NCBI GenBank assembly: GCA_028281325.1
Contig: JANQKC010000028.1
Span: 1 to 64,000 of the forward strand
DNA: 64,000 bases
Direction of reading: 5' to 3'
Origin: Alphaproteobacteria bacterium
Lineage (GTDB): Bacteria; Pseudomonadota; Alphaproteobacteria; UBA8366
Positions 24,364 through 33,865 of the stretch are shown here, piece by piece. The notes under the pieces were generated by a model. It saw only the letters and a list, made by a program, of their open reading frames with translations. It ran no database searches and was not told where the DNA came from. The first letter of the stretch is position 1. Each line of letters opens with the position of its first letter. The translations under genes and the position numbers were made by a program.

Positions 24364-24441
24364 GGCTCCGGTGCGTCCTGCCCACCCCAACCGGAGCCTG
24401 CTGTGACATCCCGGAGCGGCTTATTGAAAAAGCCGCTCCGG
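24364..24441 (+). terminator. Two consecutive hairpins after flp
   Basis: Hairpin 1: GGCTCCGG (24364-24371) with CCGGAGCC (24391-24398). Hairpin 2: CCGGAGCGGCTT (24411-24422) with AAGCCGCTCCGG (24430-24441), a perfect 12 bp stem with a seven-base loop. The arms of the two share the CCGGAGC/GCTCCGG core, so alternative pairings are possible. Neither is followed by a T-run. Likely a partial terminator or 3' stabiliser that keeps pilin mRNA above that of the assembly genes. Confidence 0.65.
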
Positions 24442-24477
24442 AGCTGTCCATGGCTCGACCTTCATCGTCGAGACAAC

Positions 24478-24494
24478 CTTATCGAGGCGATAAG
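24478..24494 (+). promoter_or_regulatory. Small hairpin at the cpaA ribosome-binding site
   Basis: CTTATCG and CGATAAG form a perfect 7 bp stem around a three-base AGG loop, which is the core of the cpaA ribosome-binding site, two bases before the ATG at 24497. This could modulate translation of the prepilin peptidase relative to the pilin. Confidence 0.4.
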
Positions 24495-24496
24495 CC

Positions 24497-25072
24497 ATGT
24501 CTGGCAATCTATGGATGGGTGGCCCTTCAGAGTCGGCTCTTGTTGAGCCTGCCCTAGTTCCCACGACCACTGCCGTCATTGAAATTGCCGGCGTCGGGGT
24601 TCCCCTGACGGCCCAGGCGACGATCCTGCTGATGTTGGCGGGGATCGTGACCTGGGCTGCCATCAGCGATCTGCTGCGCGGAACGATCCCGAATGCCGCC
24701 AACACGGCAATGTTCGTCTTGTGGGTTGCGTGGGTGATCAGCGGCGCCGAGGCATCCATCGGTTATTCCTTTCTGATCGGCGCCGGCGTCTTTGCATTGG
24801 GCGCCGTCTTGTTTCAACTCGGCCAGATGGGCGGCGGCGACGTAAAAATGCTGACTGCCCTCGCCATCTGGGCGGGTCCGTCGGAATTCCTCGTCTTTCT
24901 CATTCAAGTCGCGTTCGCCGGCGGCATCCTCACCATCGTGTGGCTCACCCATATGCGATTCGTCGCGCCGGCGATCGGCCGGATGCCGGCAAACGTTACC
25001 GAACGGTTCGTTCCCTATGGCGTGGCGATCGCCGCGGGTGCGTATCTCATGATCGCCAGGTTATGGAGTTGA
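24497..25072 (+). CDS. cpaA: Prepilin peptidase CpaA (A24 family)
   Basis: 191 aa inner-membrane aspartic peptidase. The two catalytic aspartates are visible: AAISDLLRGTIPN and the GxGD-type MGGGDVKML. Six hydrophobic segments fit the family; the cytosolic zinc/methylase domain of PilD is absent, as in other CpaA/TadV proteins. It would remove the leader of Flp and of the TadE-like pseudopilins. First gene after the pilin, on the same strand as the rest of the tad genes. Confidence 0.9.
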   Translation: MSGNLWMGGPSESALVEPALVPTTTAVIEIAGVGVPLTAQATILLMLAGIVTWAAISDLLRGTIPNAANTAMFVLWVAWVISGAEASIGYSFLIGAGVFALGAVLFQLGQMGGGDVKMLTALAIWAGPSEFLVFLIQVAFAGGILTIVWLTHMRFVAPAIGRMPANVTERFVPYGVAIAAGAYLMIARLWS

Positions 25073-25094
25073 TGATCCGGAGGGGGGATCGAAA

Positions 25095-26063
25095 ATGAAT
25101 GTTCGAATGATATTGCTGGTCGGTTTTGCGTTATTCTCCGCAGCCGCCACCTTCTTCCTCGCGAAAACATGGATCGATTCGCAGCGCGACGCCATCCGGC
25201 GTCAAGCTGAGTCGTTGAAGCCGACCACGACCGAATCCGTCAATGTCCTCGTCGCGAAGGCCGACTTGCCGTCCGGCTTGATCGTGAAGCCCGATCACCT
25301 GGAATGGAAACCGTGGCCCGAGAAAGGCGTCGGCAAGAACTTCCTGATGGAAGGGCGCGACAAGATGGAGGACGTCATCGACTCCGTTGTCCGAGGCGGC
25401 ATCATAACCGGCGAGCCGATCGTCAAAGGGCGTGTTATCAAGCCGGACGACCGCGGCTTCTTGGCCGCCGTACTCAAACCCGGCATGAAGGCCGTTTCGA
25501 TCAAAGTAAAAGTCGATAACAGCGTATCCGGTTTCATCAAGCCGGGTGATCATGTCGATCTGCTGTTGTCGCATCGGGTGGTCCCCTCAAACACCGAACC
25601 GCCGAGAGAACACGACATCGCCGAGACGATCCTAAGTGATTTGCGCGTGATCGCGGTCGATCAGGTCAGCAACGATCAGAACGGCAAGGCGTCGGTCGCG
25701 AAGACGATCACGCTGGAGGTCACCCGTAAGCAGGTCGAAATCGTCACGGTCGCAAAACAGATTGGAGCATTGTCCTTATCGCTTAGAAGTTTGGCCCGCC
25801 CCGATGCGAAGGCAAATCAAGTCACCAAACGCGTCAATCGGCGAAGCCGCACCTGGGATAGCGAGGCAAGCCGCGTTCTGCCATCCGTCGGTGGCCCCAG
25901 GAATCAAATTGAGGTCATTCGCGGCGTTGAACAGCAGAACATATCGATCCCGCTCTTCGGCGGACAGAACGGCGGCCTCACGGTCATTCGCCAAGGCCTA
26001 GGCACGTCCACAACGGCCGGAACCAATGCCGGCGCAGCCGCCGCAGGAGCACTTGCACGATGA
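25095..26063 (+). CDS. cpaB: Tad pilus assembly protein CpaB (RcpC)
   Basis: 322 aa. One N-terminal TM (MILLVGFALFSAAATFFLA) then a periplasmic SAF-type beta-clip region (VLVAKADLPSGLIVKPDHL) and the RcpC core with RGFLAAVLKPGMKAVSIKV and GFIKPGDHVDLLL. CpaB is a periplasmic partner of the CpaC secretin channel. The C-terminus is Gly/Ala/Thr-rich. ATG after GGAGGGGGGA; its end overlaps cpaC by 4 bp. Confidence 0.9.
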   Translation: MNVRMILLVGFALFSAAATFFLAKTWIDSQRDAIRRQAESLKPTTTESVNVLVAKADLPSGLIVKPDHLEWKPWPEKGVGKNFLMEGRDKMEDVIDSVVRGGIITGEPIVKGRVIKPDDRGFLAAVLKPGMKAVSIKVKVDNSVSGFIKPGDHVDLLLSHRVVPSNTEPPREHDIAETILSDLRVIAVDQVSNDQNGKASVAKTITLEVTRKQVEIVTVAKQIGALSLSLRSLARPDAKANQVTKRVNRRSRTWDSEASRVLPSVGGPRNQIEVIRGVEQQNISIPLFGGQNGGLTVIRQGLGTSTTAGTNAGAAAAGALAR

Positions 26064-27466
26064 AACGCCTTACCCAAATTGCGGCTCTCCTGTTCGCTTT
26101 ACAGGCATTCGCCGGACACGCCGTGGCCGAACCGAACACCGCGCAAGTCTTGAGTCCCGCCAATACGGTACTCGACATGCAGGCGAACAAGGGACAGCTC
26201 ATTCGCTTGTCCCGCGCGGCATCCGCCGTGTTCGTCGCCGATACGCGAATCGCGGACGTCACGGTGCGGTCCCCGCGCCTCATCTATCTCTTCGGCAAGG
26301 TTCCCGGAGAAACGACGCTCTATGCGGTGGACGGCCGCGACCAAATCGTTGTCGCTCAGCGCGTGGTCGTTGCCCCCAATATCGACCGCGTCAAAGACTT
26401 GTTCCGAAAACTGCAGCCGAATGCGCCCGTCAGCGTCTCCGCTGTCGGCGAACGTCTTGTTCTTTCCGGAACCGTGAGCAGCACGGCAACCGCCGAGGAA
26501 TTCGCGCGAATTGCGGAAGCGACCGTCGCAGACCCGACATTCGTTGTAAATCGCATTCGGGTTTCGGAACCGACACAGGTCAACATCCGCGTGAAAATCG
26601 CCGAGGTCAGCCGCGACATCAACAAGAAGCTCGGCTTTAACTGGGAGTTGATCGGACAGGCAACCGGTGAATTGGCGCTCGGTTTTGCCGTCGGCTCCGA
26701 TATCGTCCGAGAAGCGGGCGCCTTCATTTTTCCGGCCGACCCTCAAGATCGAATTGTTTCGTCCTTTAACAAGCCGGGAACGATTTCAGCCGATACCGTT
26801 ATCGAACTGCTCGACGATGAAGGTCTGATCACCCTCCTTGCCGAACCGAATCTGACCGCCATGTCCGGCGAAACCGCAAGCTTTCTCGCCGGCGGCGAGT
26901 TCCCAATCCCAGTGGCGCAAGACGACGGCGTTACGACAATTCAATTTCGCCAGTTCGGTGTCGGACTATCCTTCACGCCGACGATCCTTGGCGAGCGGCG
27001 CGTCAACTTGCGTGTTCGCCCGGAAGTCAGCCAACTGAACGCCGCCGGCTCGATCCAGGCGAACGGCTTCAACATTCCATCGCTGACAACGCGTCGAGCG
27101 GAAACCACAGTGGAACTCGGCAGCGGGCAAAGCTTCGCGATTGCCGGTCTTCTCCAGAACACGACCAACCAGAACCTGTCCGACGTCCCGGGCGTCAAGG
27201 AAATCCCCGTTCTGGGTGCTCTCTTCCGGTCCGATGCCTTCCGGCGGCAGGAGAGCGAATTGATGATCGTTGTCACGCCATACATCGTTCGGCCGACATC
27301 GGCGCGCCTGCCCCTACCCACCGACAATTACGTGCCGCCAAAGGACTTGGAACGTTTCCTCCTCGGCCGTAGTCACGTCGCCCAACCCGCAAGTAAACCT
27401 GTGGCACCGCTCGACCGGAACGGAAAACCGGGATTAGCAGGCCCCGCCGGTTTCGTCTTGCAGTAG
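26060..27466 (+). CDS. cpaC: Secretin CpaC (RcpA), outer-membrane channel of the Tad pilus
   Basis: 468 aa. Signal peptide (ending HAVAEPN), a pilus/BON-type N-domain (SVSAVGERLVLSGTVSS), then the secretin homology domain with NVIVRVK-like VNIRVKIAEVSRDINKKLGF, GLITLLAEPNLTAMSG and the late VPGVKEIPVLGALFRSDAFR. Secretins form the multimeric outer-membrane pore through which the pilus leaves. ATGA overlap with cpaB. The late segment after VRPTSARLPLPTDNY matches the usual CpaC tail. Confidence 0.93.
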   Translation: MKRLTQIAALLFALQAFAGHAVAEPNTAQVLSPANTVLDMQANKGQLIRLSRAASAVFVADTRIADVTVRSPRLIYLFGKVPGETTLYAVDGRDQIVVAQRVVVAPNIDRVKDLFRKLQPNAPVSVSAVGERLVLSGTVSSTATAEEFARIAEATVADPTFVVNRIRVSEPTQVNIRVKIAEVSRDINKKLGFNWELIGQATGELALGFAVGSDIVREAGAFIFPADPQDRIVSSFNKPGTISADTVIELLDDEGLITLLAEPNLTAMSGETASFLAGGEFPIPVAQDDGVTTIQFRQFGVGLSFTPTILGERRVNLRVRPEVSQLNAAGSIQANGFNIPSLTTRRAETTVELGSGQSFAIAGLLQNTTNQNLSDVPGVKEIPVLGALFRSDAFRRQESELMIVVTPYIVRPTSARLPLPTDNYVPPKDLERFLLGRSHVAQPASKPVAPLDRNGKPGLAGPAGFVLQ

Positions 27467-27477
27467 GAGGAATTGAG

Positions 27478-28119
27478 ATGCGAGGCATCATTCAGAAAAT
27501 CTCGATCTTGGCATCGGTGACATTGCTGTCGGCATGCAACTTCCAGCTCAACCAGCATGTCATGGAAGCCAAGAACAGCTTTGAGTACCGTCAAGGGAAT
27601 CGGGTGGACATGGTTCAATTCAGCCATGACGTTACCTTCCCGGGCGGTAAGAGCATTCCGACGGATCCCGAATTCGACCGTTTCGATGCGTTCATGAACT
27701 CCATACAAATGGGCTACGGCGATCAGATTACGCTGCGCGGCAGCGCGCCTGAGCGACGCGAGGTCCTCACCGCCTACATCCAACGTCTTGGCTTGCCGGT
27801 CACGATCAAGACCGTGCCGGGCAGCAAGAAGGAAATGGTTGCGAACAAGGTCAGCGTGCAGGTCGAAAGATCCGTCGTAACCCCGCCGTCCTGCCCGAAT
27901 TGGAGCAACTTCGACGGCAACGAACAGCGAAATACGCCGGGATCCAATTACGGATGCGCGGTCGACGCCAGTCTCGGTTACACGATCGCCAATCCACGTG
28001 ACTTGATCGAAGGACAGGCGCCGGGGCCCGCTCTCGGCAAGCCGGTTATCGATGCGCAGCGCCGCTATCAGGACCGACAAGTCACCCGCCCCGCAGCAAC
28101 AGGTACGGGAGGCCTCTAA
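27478..28119 (+). CDS. cpaD: Tad pilus lipoprotein CpaD
   Basis: 213 aa. Lipoprotein signal with lipobox LLSAC near residue 20. The CpaD core is seen in MVQFSHDVTFPGG, the OmpA-like small segment ITLRGSAPERREVLTAYI, and CPNWSNFDGN followed by NYGCAVDASLGYTIANPRDL. CpaD is an outer-membrane lipoprotein of the secretin complex. AGGAGG lies just before the ATG. Its stop (TAATG) overlaps the cpaE start by one base. Confidence 0.92.
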   Translation: MRGIIQKISILASVTLLSACNFQLNQHVMEAKNSFEYRQGNRVDMVQFSHDVTFPGGKSIPTDPEFDRFDAFMNSIQMGYGDQITLRGSAPERREVLTAYIQRLGLPVTIKTVPGSKKEMVANKVSVQVERSVVTPPSCPNWSNFDGNEQRNTPGSNYGCAVDASLGYTIANPRDLIEGQAPGPALGKPVIDAQRRYQDRQVTRPAATGTGGL

Positions 28120-29315
28120 TGTCCGCTGCCACGGCAAAATCGAACGCGCCGCTGTTGGGCGGCGGCAACGGGGAAGCGCTGGTCTTCACGGACAACCCGG
28201 AAATCTGCGACACCGTCGCACGGATCATCGATACCGGTGCGGTTCAACGCGTTACCGTGTTGGAAGGCGGGATCGCCGCGGCCCTGGAAGCGCCTATTCC
28301 GGACGCCCCGGTGACGATCGTCGACATCTCATCGTCTCCGGATCCCGTAACCGACATCGCCATGTTGTCGGAAGTCGCCCACGGACGAATCGTCGGGATG
28401 GGCCCGGTCAACGACGTCTCGTTTTACCGCACCCTGATCGCCGCCGGCGCATCGGATTATCTTGTGGTTCCGCCGACCGACGACATGTTGATCGACGCCC
28501 TGACCCCGCCGAAGATCGAGGTCGAAGCGGAAGAGACCGAAGATTGCCGGATCATCTCCGTCGTCGGCGCCCGGGGCGGTGTCGGGTCGACAACCGTCTC
28601 GGTCAACATGGCCTGGCATCTTGCGCATAACTTCGGCCAACGGACCGGATTGGTCGATCTCGACCTCCATTTCGGCACCTGCGCCCTGTCGCTGGACCTG
28701 CTGCCGGGCCGAGGGTTGCGCGACGCGCTGGACAACCCTGAACGGATCGATCCGCTGTTCATCGCCAGCGCCATGGTGAACGAGAGCGAGAATCTCTTCA
28801 TCCTTGGCGGCGAAGAGCCGCTCGAAGCGAAATCCGAATTGAACGCCTACGCAATCGATCCGTTGATCGCTGCGTTGCGGGCGAATTTTTCCGCCTTGGT
28901 GTTCGACATGCCGAAGTCGGTCGCGATTTCGCATCCGGCTCTCATCCAGGAATCGATGGGTGTCCTGCTGGTGACCGACTTCTCGCTCGCGGGCATGCGC
29001 GACGTATTGCGCCTGAAGTCATTCGTGAAAGACTTCTGCCCGGATACGAAGACGGAAATCGCCGCCATCGCCGCAAAGGACAAACGCGGATCGTTGACCC
29101 AGCGCGATTTCGAAAAGGGTATCGAGGGCAAGGTCGACTACGTCATTCCCTTCGATGCAAAACTCGCAACGGAGGCCGCCAACGGCGGAAAAGCGATCTC
29201 CGCCCTGTCCGGCGGCGGCAAGGCGATCGGCAAGACGATCGCGGCAATCACCGAATCACTTGGCGGCGAACTCGAAAAAGCCGAGCCCAAGAAGAAGGCC
29301 TGGTGGAAGAAATGA
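28119..29315 (+). CDS. cpaE: Tad pilus ATPase-like localisation protein CpaE
   Basis: 398 aa. N-terminal receiver-like domain (about 20-140) followed by a MinD/ParA-type P-loop domain with a degenerate Walker A, GARGGVGSTTVSVNMAW, where the usual lysines are missing; loss of lysine is common in CpaE. LVDLDLHFGTCALSLDL is the second nucleotide-site motif. CpaE places the Tad machine at the right pole or membrane site. Lys-rich C-terminus. Overlaps cpaF. Confidence 0.9.
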   Translation: MSAATAKSNAPLLGGGNGEALVFTDNPEICDTVARIIDTGAVQRVTVLEGGIAAALEAPIPDAPVTIVDISSSPDPVTDIAMLSEVAHGRIVGMGPVNDVSFYRTLIAAGASDYLVVPPTDDMLIDALTPPKIEVEAEETEDCRIISVVGARGGVGSTTVSVNMAWHLAHNFGQRTGLVDLDLHFGTCALSLDLLPGRGLRDALDNPERIDPLFIASAMVNESENLFILGGEEPLEAKSELNAYAIDPLIAALRANFSALVFDMPKSVAISHPALIQESMGVLLVTDFSLAGMRDVLRLKSFVKDFCPDTKTEIAAIAAKDKRGSLTQRDFEKGIEGKVDYVIPFDAKLATEAANGGKAISALSGGGKAIGKTIAAITESLGGELEKAEPKKKAWWKK

Positions 29316-31012
29316 GTGAACAGCCGGTCCTAAAGTTTCCGGACGGAGAAGGATGGAAGGACGGCCTCGCCGTTTCGCTTGAACGATTGCGTCCGATCAT
29401 CGAGACGCATATCGACAAGCAAATGGTCGCCAAGCTGTCGCGCGGCGCGTTGGCGCAGCAAATTCGCATGATCGTGTCGAAGAACGCCCCCGGCGTCGGG
29501 TTGGACCTGAACCTTCTGCAAGAGCGGGACCTGGTCACCACCCTCGTCACCGCCCTCGCGGGCCCGGCGCCCGAAGCGCAGCGGCAGCCGGTCCAGGCCC
29601 CCCCACCCCGGCCGAACGGAAATGCGGCCGTGCCGCAGAACGGGACGCCCACCGCACCGCCGGCAGCCGGCGTAACCTCGCTCGAGCAAAGCCACGGGGC
29701 GAACGCCGCGGACGACCAACTGGACGATCCGGCGGCGAACATCAGCGCCGCCAGCATGACTAGCGTGCGCGAGGCCGCGGACGCGATCCGTCCGCTCATG
29801 ATGGAACGGATCGACGCCGCGGCCGCCGCCAGTCTGCCGCGCGATGAACTGATGTCCCAGATCAGCGGTTTGGTCGGCGAACTGTTGCTCGAAAACAAGA
29901 TCCGCCTCAACCAGATCGAACAGCGGAGCCTCGTCACCGCTCTCGTCAACGACATGATGGGGCTCGGCCCGCTGGAGCCCTTGCTCGGCGATACGGATAT
30001 CACCGAAGTCATGGTCAACGGTCCGAATCAGATCTACGTGGAACGCAGCGGCAAGCTGGAACTCACGGACGTGACGTTCCGCGATCATTCGCATCTGATG
30101 AACATCTGCACGCGGATCGTCAGTTGGATCGGCCGCCGCGTCGACGAATCCAGTCCGATGTGCGACGCCCGTCTGAAAGACGGCAGTCGTGTGAACATCA
30201 TCATCCCGCCGCTGGCCATCGACGGCGCATCGATCTCCATTCGTAAGTTCGCCGAGAAGAAGATTACGCTGGAGAAGATGGTCGATTTCGGCAGCATGTC
30301 GCCGCAGATGATGAAACTGCTGCAGATCGCCTCGCGCTGTAAGCTGAATATTCTGATTTCCGGCGGCACCGGTTCCGGCAAGACGACCCTGCTCAATGCG
30401 CTGAGCCGCATGATCGACGGCGGCGAACGCGTCGTCACCATCGAGGACGCCGCCGAGCTGCAATTGCAGCAGCCGCATGTCGTCCGATTGGAAACACGCC
30501 CCGCCAACCTGGAAGGACAAGGCGAAGTCACCATCCGCGATTTGGTCAAGAACTCGCTGCGTATGCGTCCCGACCGCATCATTCTCGGTGAGTGTCGTGG
30601 CGCCGAAGCGATCGACATGCTTCAAGCCATGAACACCGGTCATGAAGGATCGATGAGCACGGTCCACGCCAACAATCCGCGCGAAGCCCTCACTCGTCTC
30701 GAGAACATGATCAGCATGGCCGGATTCAACCTGCCGGCCAAGGCAATGCGCATGCAGGTGGCCTCGGCCATCGACCTGATCTGCCAGGTGTCGCGTATGC
30801 GGGACGGCGGCCGGCGCATCACGCATGTCGCGGAAGTCGTCGGTGTCGAAGGCGACATCATCACCATGCAGGACCTGTATCTCTACAAATACAAGGGCGA
30901 AGATTCCGGCGGCAAACTGGTCGGAAACTACGAGTCGACCGGTCTCCGGCCGAAGTTCATGGAAAAAGCCAGCTATTTCGGGCTCGACAAGGCTCTTTTG
31001 GAGGTCATGTAA
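29312..31012 (+). CDS. cpaF: Tad secretion ATPase CpaF (TadA)
   Basis: 566 aa from the ATG at 29312, which overlaps the cpaE stop (ATGA); a GTG three codons upstream is also possible. A long N-terminal region with a Pro/Ala-rich linker leads to the VirB11-type ATPase: Walker A ISGGTGSGKTTLLNAL, Asp box VVTIEDAAELQL, Walker B region RIILGECRGAEA and His box MNTGHEGSMSTVHANNP. It is the hexameric cytoplasmic motor that drives pilus assembly with TadB and TadC. Confidence 0.95.
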   Translation: MSEQPVLKFPDGEGWKDGLAVSLERLRPIIETHIDKQMVAKLSRGALAQQIRMIVSKNAPGVGLDLNLLQERDLVTTLVTALAGPAPEAQRQPVQAPPPRPNGNAAVPQNGTPTAPPAAGVTSLEQSHGANAADDQLDDPAANISAASMTSVREAADAIRPLMMERIDAAAAASLPRDELMSQISGLVGELLLENKIRLNQIEQRSLVTALVNDMMGLGPLEPLLGDTDITEVMVNGPNQIYVERSGKLELTDVTFRDHSHLMNICTRIVSWIGRRVDESSPMCDARLKDGSRVNIIIPPLAIDGASISIRKFAEKKITLEKMVDFGSMSPQMMKLLQIASRCKLNILISGGTGSGKTTLLNALSRMIDGGERVVTIEDAAELQLQQPHVVRLETRPANLEGQGEVTIRDLVKNSLRMRPDRIILGECRGAEAIDMLQAMNTGHEGSMSTVHANNPREALTRLENMISMAGFNLPAKAMRMQVASAIDLICQVSRMRDGGRRITHVAEVVGVEGDIITMQDLYLYKYKGEDSGGKLVGNYESTGLRPKFMEKASYFGLDKALLEVM

Positions 31013-32016
31013 TGGCCGAATTGCTTGGTGGATTTGGGTTCCTTGAAATCGCCATTTTGGCGGGCGCATTGCTTATTGCCGGCATGCTCGTCGCGATCGT
31101 CTTCGTCGTCACCGACGGACGCCGCCGCAATGAAGAGCGACGGCTGGCGAATACGCGCAACCGTGCCTTGGGCACCGGCGTCATCGAGGCCTCGGAGGAA
31201 CAAGCCAGTGCCGTGCGGCGCGAAACGGAAACGGGCCTCGATGTCCTCGCCAAGCGGTTCCTCCCGAAGCCGGACCAACTGCGTCTTCGCCTTCGCCGGA
31301 CCGGCCGCGACATCTCTATCGGCAAGTTCGGACTGACAATCTTTATCGTTGGCGTTGTGGTCGGATTGGCGTGCTGGCAAATCTTCGGGTTTCAGCCGGC
31401 CCTTTCCATTCTCATCGGTATCGGTGTCGGAATCTGGTTGCCGCATATGAGCATCGGCTTCATGATCTCGCGGCGTCAGGAAAAATTCACCACCCGGTTC
31501 CCGGAAGGGCTCGACGTCATCGTCCGCGGCCTGCGTGCGGGATTGCCCATCGCCGAGTCGATCGTGAACGCGCGGTCCGAGGTCCCCGAGCCGGTCCGCA
31601 CGATTTTCAGCAACATCTCGGACTCCGTGAATCTCGGCCAAAACCTCGAAGAGGCTATCGCCGACTCCGCAAAGAACCTCGACACGCCGGAGCTTAAGTT
31701 CTTCGCGGTCAGCCTGTCGGTGCAACGGGAAACGGGCGGCAACCTCGCCGAAACACTCTCCAACCTCGCCGAAATTCTACGACGCCGACGGCAGATGAAA
31801 CTCAAGGTCAAGGCGATGTCGTCCGAGGCGCGGGCCAGCGCTTACATCATCGGATCGCTGCCCTTCATCATGTTCGGCCTGATCTTCTTCGTAAACACGA
31901 GTTACGCCATGGAGCTTTTCACCGACCCGCGCGGCATGATCATGGTCGGCGTCGGCGGAGCCATGATGTCGCTTGGCGTTTTCATCATGATCAAGATGGT
32001 GAATTTCGAGATATGA
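31012..32016 (+). CDS. tadB: Tad inner-membrane platform protein TadB
   Basis: 334 aa with a GspF/T2SSF domain. TM near residue 8-32, two further TMs at about 100-140, the GspF helical core RFPEGLDVIVRGLRAGLPIAESI, then C-terminal TMs. TadB and TadC form the platform that couples CpaF to pilin addition. TAATG overlap with cpaF, ATGA overlap with tadC. Confidence 0.93.
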   Translation: MAELLGGFGFLEIAILAGALLIAGMLVAIVFVVTDGRRRNEERRLANTRNRALGTGVIEASEEQASAVRRETETGLDVLAKRFLPKPDQLRLRLRRTGRDISIGKFGLTIFIVGVVVGLACWQIFGFQPALSILIGIGVGIWLPHMSIGFMISRRQEKFTTRFPEGLDVIVRGLRAGLPIAESIVNARSEVPEPVRTIFSNISDSVNLGQNLEEAIADSAKNLDTPELKFFAVSLSVQRETGGNLAETLSNLAEILRRRRQMKLKVKAMSSEARASAYIIGSLPFIMFGLIFFVNTSYAMELFTDPRGMIMVGVGGAMMSLGVFIMIKMVNFEI

Positions 32017-32990
32017 CTTTGCAAGACTACATGCCGTTCGGACTGCAGATCGAAGAGCTCATCGCCTTCGGCGCCGCGGTGTTCGTGGCGATCAGCGTCG
32101 TCACGGTATGGCGAACTCTGCTTGAAAAAGCGCCTGCCCAGCGCCGCATCAAGGCGATCAGCGAACGGCGGGCCCAGCTTCGCACCGATCTAGGCGCGGC
32201 GAAGCGGCGGCCCAGGGTCGAGACGCTCAACGTCGCCCGCCGGACGCTGCGCTACTTCAAATTAATGACCGGTAAACCCGTCGAAGCCGCCAGCGCCAAA
32301 CTGGTCCGCGCCGGTTTGCGGTCGCGCGACGCCGTCACATTGTTCCTGTTCGCTAAGTTATGCCTGCCGGCCGCTCTCGGAATTGGCGCGGTTGTGTCGA
32401 TCTACGTCCTGGAAATGTTCAACCTCGGCCCGCAAGGCCGCCTGTTCGCGTCTGCCGGAACCGTTCTTTTCGCCTTCTATCTGCCGGATATTTTTATCAA
32501 GAACCTGATCGACAAACGCATGCATTTGTTGACGCGTGCGATGCCGGACATGCTGGATCTGCTGGTGATTTGCGCCGAAGCCGGCTTGGCCCTGGACAAC
32601 GCCCTCGTCCGGGTGGCGCGGGAAATCCGCATGAACAGCCCTGAAATGGCGGATGAAATGGAGCTGACCTCGGCGGAGCTCGGCTTCATGTCGGAACGGC
32701 GGATCGCGCTGGAGAACCTATACAAACGAACGAATCTTCCGGCGATGCAGGCGCTGGCCAACACGCTCATTCAGAGTGAACGCTACGGTACGCCGCTCGC
32801 CCAATCGCTGCGGGTCTTGTCACGGGAGTTGCGCGACGAACGGTTGATGAAAGCCGAGGAAAAAGCCGCCCGCCTGCCCGCGACACTGACCGTGCCCATG
32901 ATGATCTTCATCATGCCGACACTTTTCATCGTGCTGATTGGCCCGGGTATCCTCCGGGCAATCGACGGCCTTGGCAGTATATTGAAATGA
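32013..32990 (+). CDS. tadC: Tad inner-membrane platform protein TadC
   Basis: 325 aa, second GspF-domain protein. The core reads RAMPDMLDLLVICAEAGLALD, then YGTPLAQSLRVLSRELRDERL, followed by a C-terminal TM (MMIFIMPTLFIVLIGPGIL). Works with TadB. It ends two bases before the end of the convergent tadD gene, so transcription past it would run antisense to tadD. Confidence 0.93.
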   Translation: MTLQDYMPFGLQIEELIAFGAAVFVAISVVTVWRTLLEKAPAQRRIKAISERRAQLRTDLGAAKRRPRVETLNVARRTLRYFKLMTGKPVEAASAKLVRAGLRSRDAVTLFLFAKLCLPAALGIGAVVSIYVLEMFNLGPQGRLFASAGTVLFAFYLPDIFIKNLIDKRMHLLTRAMPDMLDLLVICAEAGLALDNALVRVAREIRMNSPEMADEMELTSAELGFMSERRIALENLYKRTNLPAMQALANTLIQSERYGTPLAQSLRVLSRELRDERLMKAEEKAARLPATLTVPMMIFIMPTLFIVLIGPGILRAIDGLGSILK

Positions 32991-32992
32991 CC

Positions 32993-33832
32993 TTACCGCG
33001 ACCGCAACGCATAGCCCGCGCGGACGGACCGAACCCGCAAGACCGGGTCGGACATCGACCGGAGCGCGGCGTAGTAGCTCATGTTCCGTTCGACGCCGCG
33101 GCTGTCCATGTCCATACGCGCGAACTTCTCGGCATTCGCGGTATCGCCGCCCAGCCCATACGCCAACGCAAGATTTTGCCGATCGCGGGCGGTCGCTCCG
33201 GGGCGCAACGCCAGAGGCCTGAGGATTTCGACGGCGCCGTTGTAATGGCCGGCAAACGCGAGGGACAAGCCCAGATTGTTGCGGAGATTGACATCATCCG
33301 GCGCAATCTCCAGGCCCGCATAATAGAACTCCTGCGCCTTCGCGTGATCGGCCATCGAATCATGCGCCACGCCAAGGCCACTATACGCGCGATAGTCCTT
33401 TGCATCGGCCGCAATCGCTTTTTGGAATTGCTCGATCGCCAAATCGAGTTGATCTTGCGCGATCAGCGAATTCCCCAGGCCGCGCAACGCCCGCGAGTTG
33501 TTGGGATCGATCACCAACGCCTTGCGGAAGGCGACGGCGGCATCCTTCACCAAACTCGCGGCGACGAGCGATTCACCCAACCCGAGGAGCGGTTCGATCT
33601 GCTTGGGTTCCGCTTGATGGGCGCGACGGAAGAATTCGACCGCGGCACTAACATCCCCGCGCCGACGGCTTGCCTCGCCGGCACGCATCATGGCGCCGGC
33701 AACCGTCTTGCCGTTGACCTCTTCGGCGACGTCCTTAGACGCTTCTTCGTTACCAGCGCACCCGGAGAGAAGCGCTGCAAACAAAGCCGCAGTGATAATG
33801 CGGCGTTTATTTACAATAATCACTGTCATCAT
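32993..33832 (-). CDS. tadD: TPR lipoprotein TadD-like
   Basis: 279 aa. Lipoprotein signal with lipobox LLSGC, then about five TPR units (for example PLLGLGESLVAASLVKDAAV, ALRGLGNSLIAQDQLDLAIE, AYSGLGVAHDSMADHAKAQE and NNLGLSLAFAGHYNGAVE). TadD is the TPR protein thought to help assemble the Tad outer-membrane complex. Here it is on the strand opposite to its neighbours: convergent with tadC and divergent from tadE with only 33 bp between start codons. Confidence 0.85.
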   Translation of the reverse strand: MMTVIIVNKRRIITAALFAALLSGCAGNEEASKDVAEEVNGKTVAGAMMRAGEASRRRGDVSAAVEFFRRAHQAEPKQIEPLLGLGESLVAASLVKDAAVAFRKALVIDPNNSRALRGLGNSLIAQDQLDLAIEQFQKAIAADAKDYRAYSGLGVAHDSMADHAKAQEFYYAGLEIAPDDVNLRNNLGLSLAFAGHYNGAVEILRPLALRPGATARDRQNLALAYGLGGDTANAEKFARMDMDSRGVERNMSYYAALRSMSDPVLRVRSVRAGYALRSR

Positions 33833-33865
33833 GCGGGAAATCTACAACATTAGGTAAGATTTACC

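Noticed and set aside
28560..28620. Loss of Walker A lysines in CpaE as evidence of an inactive protein
   Set aside because: Degenerate Walker A is common in functional CpaE proteins, so it is not remarkable here.
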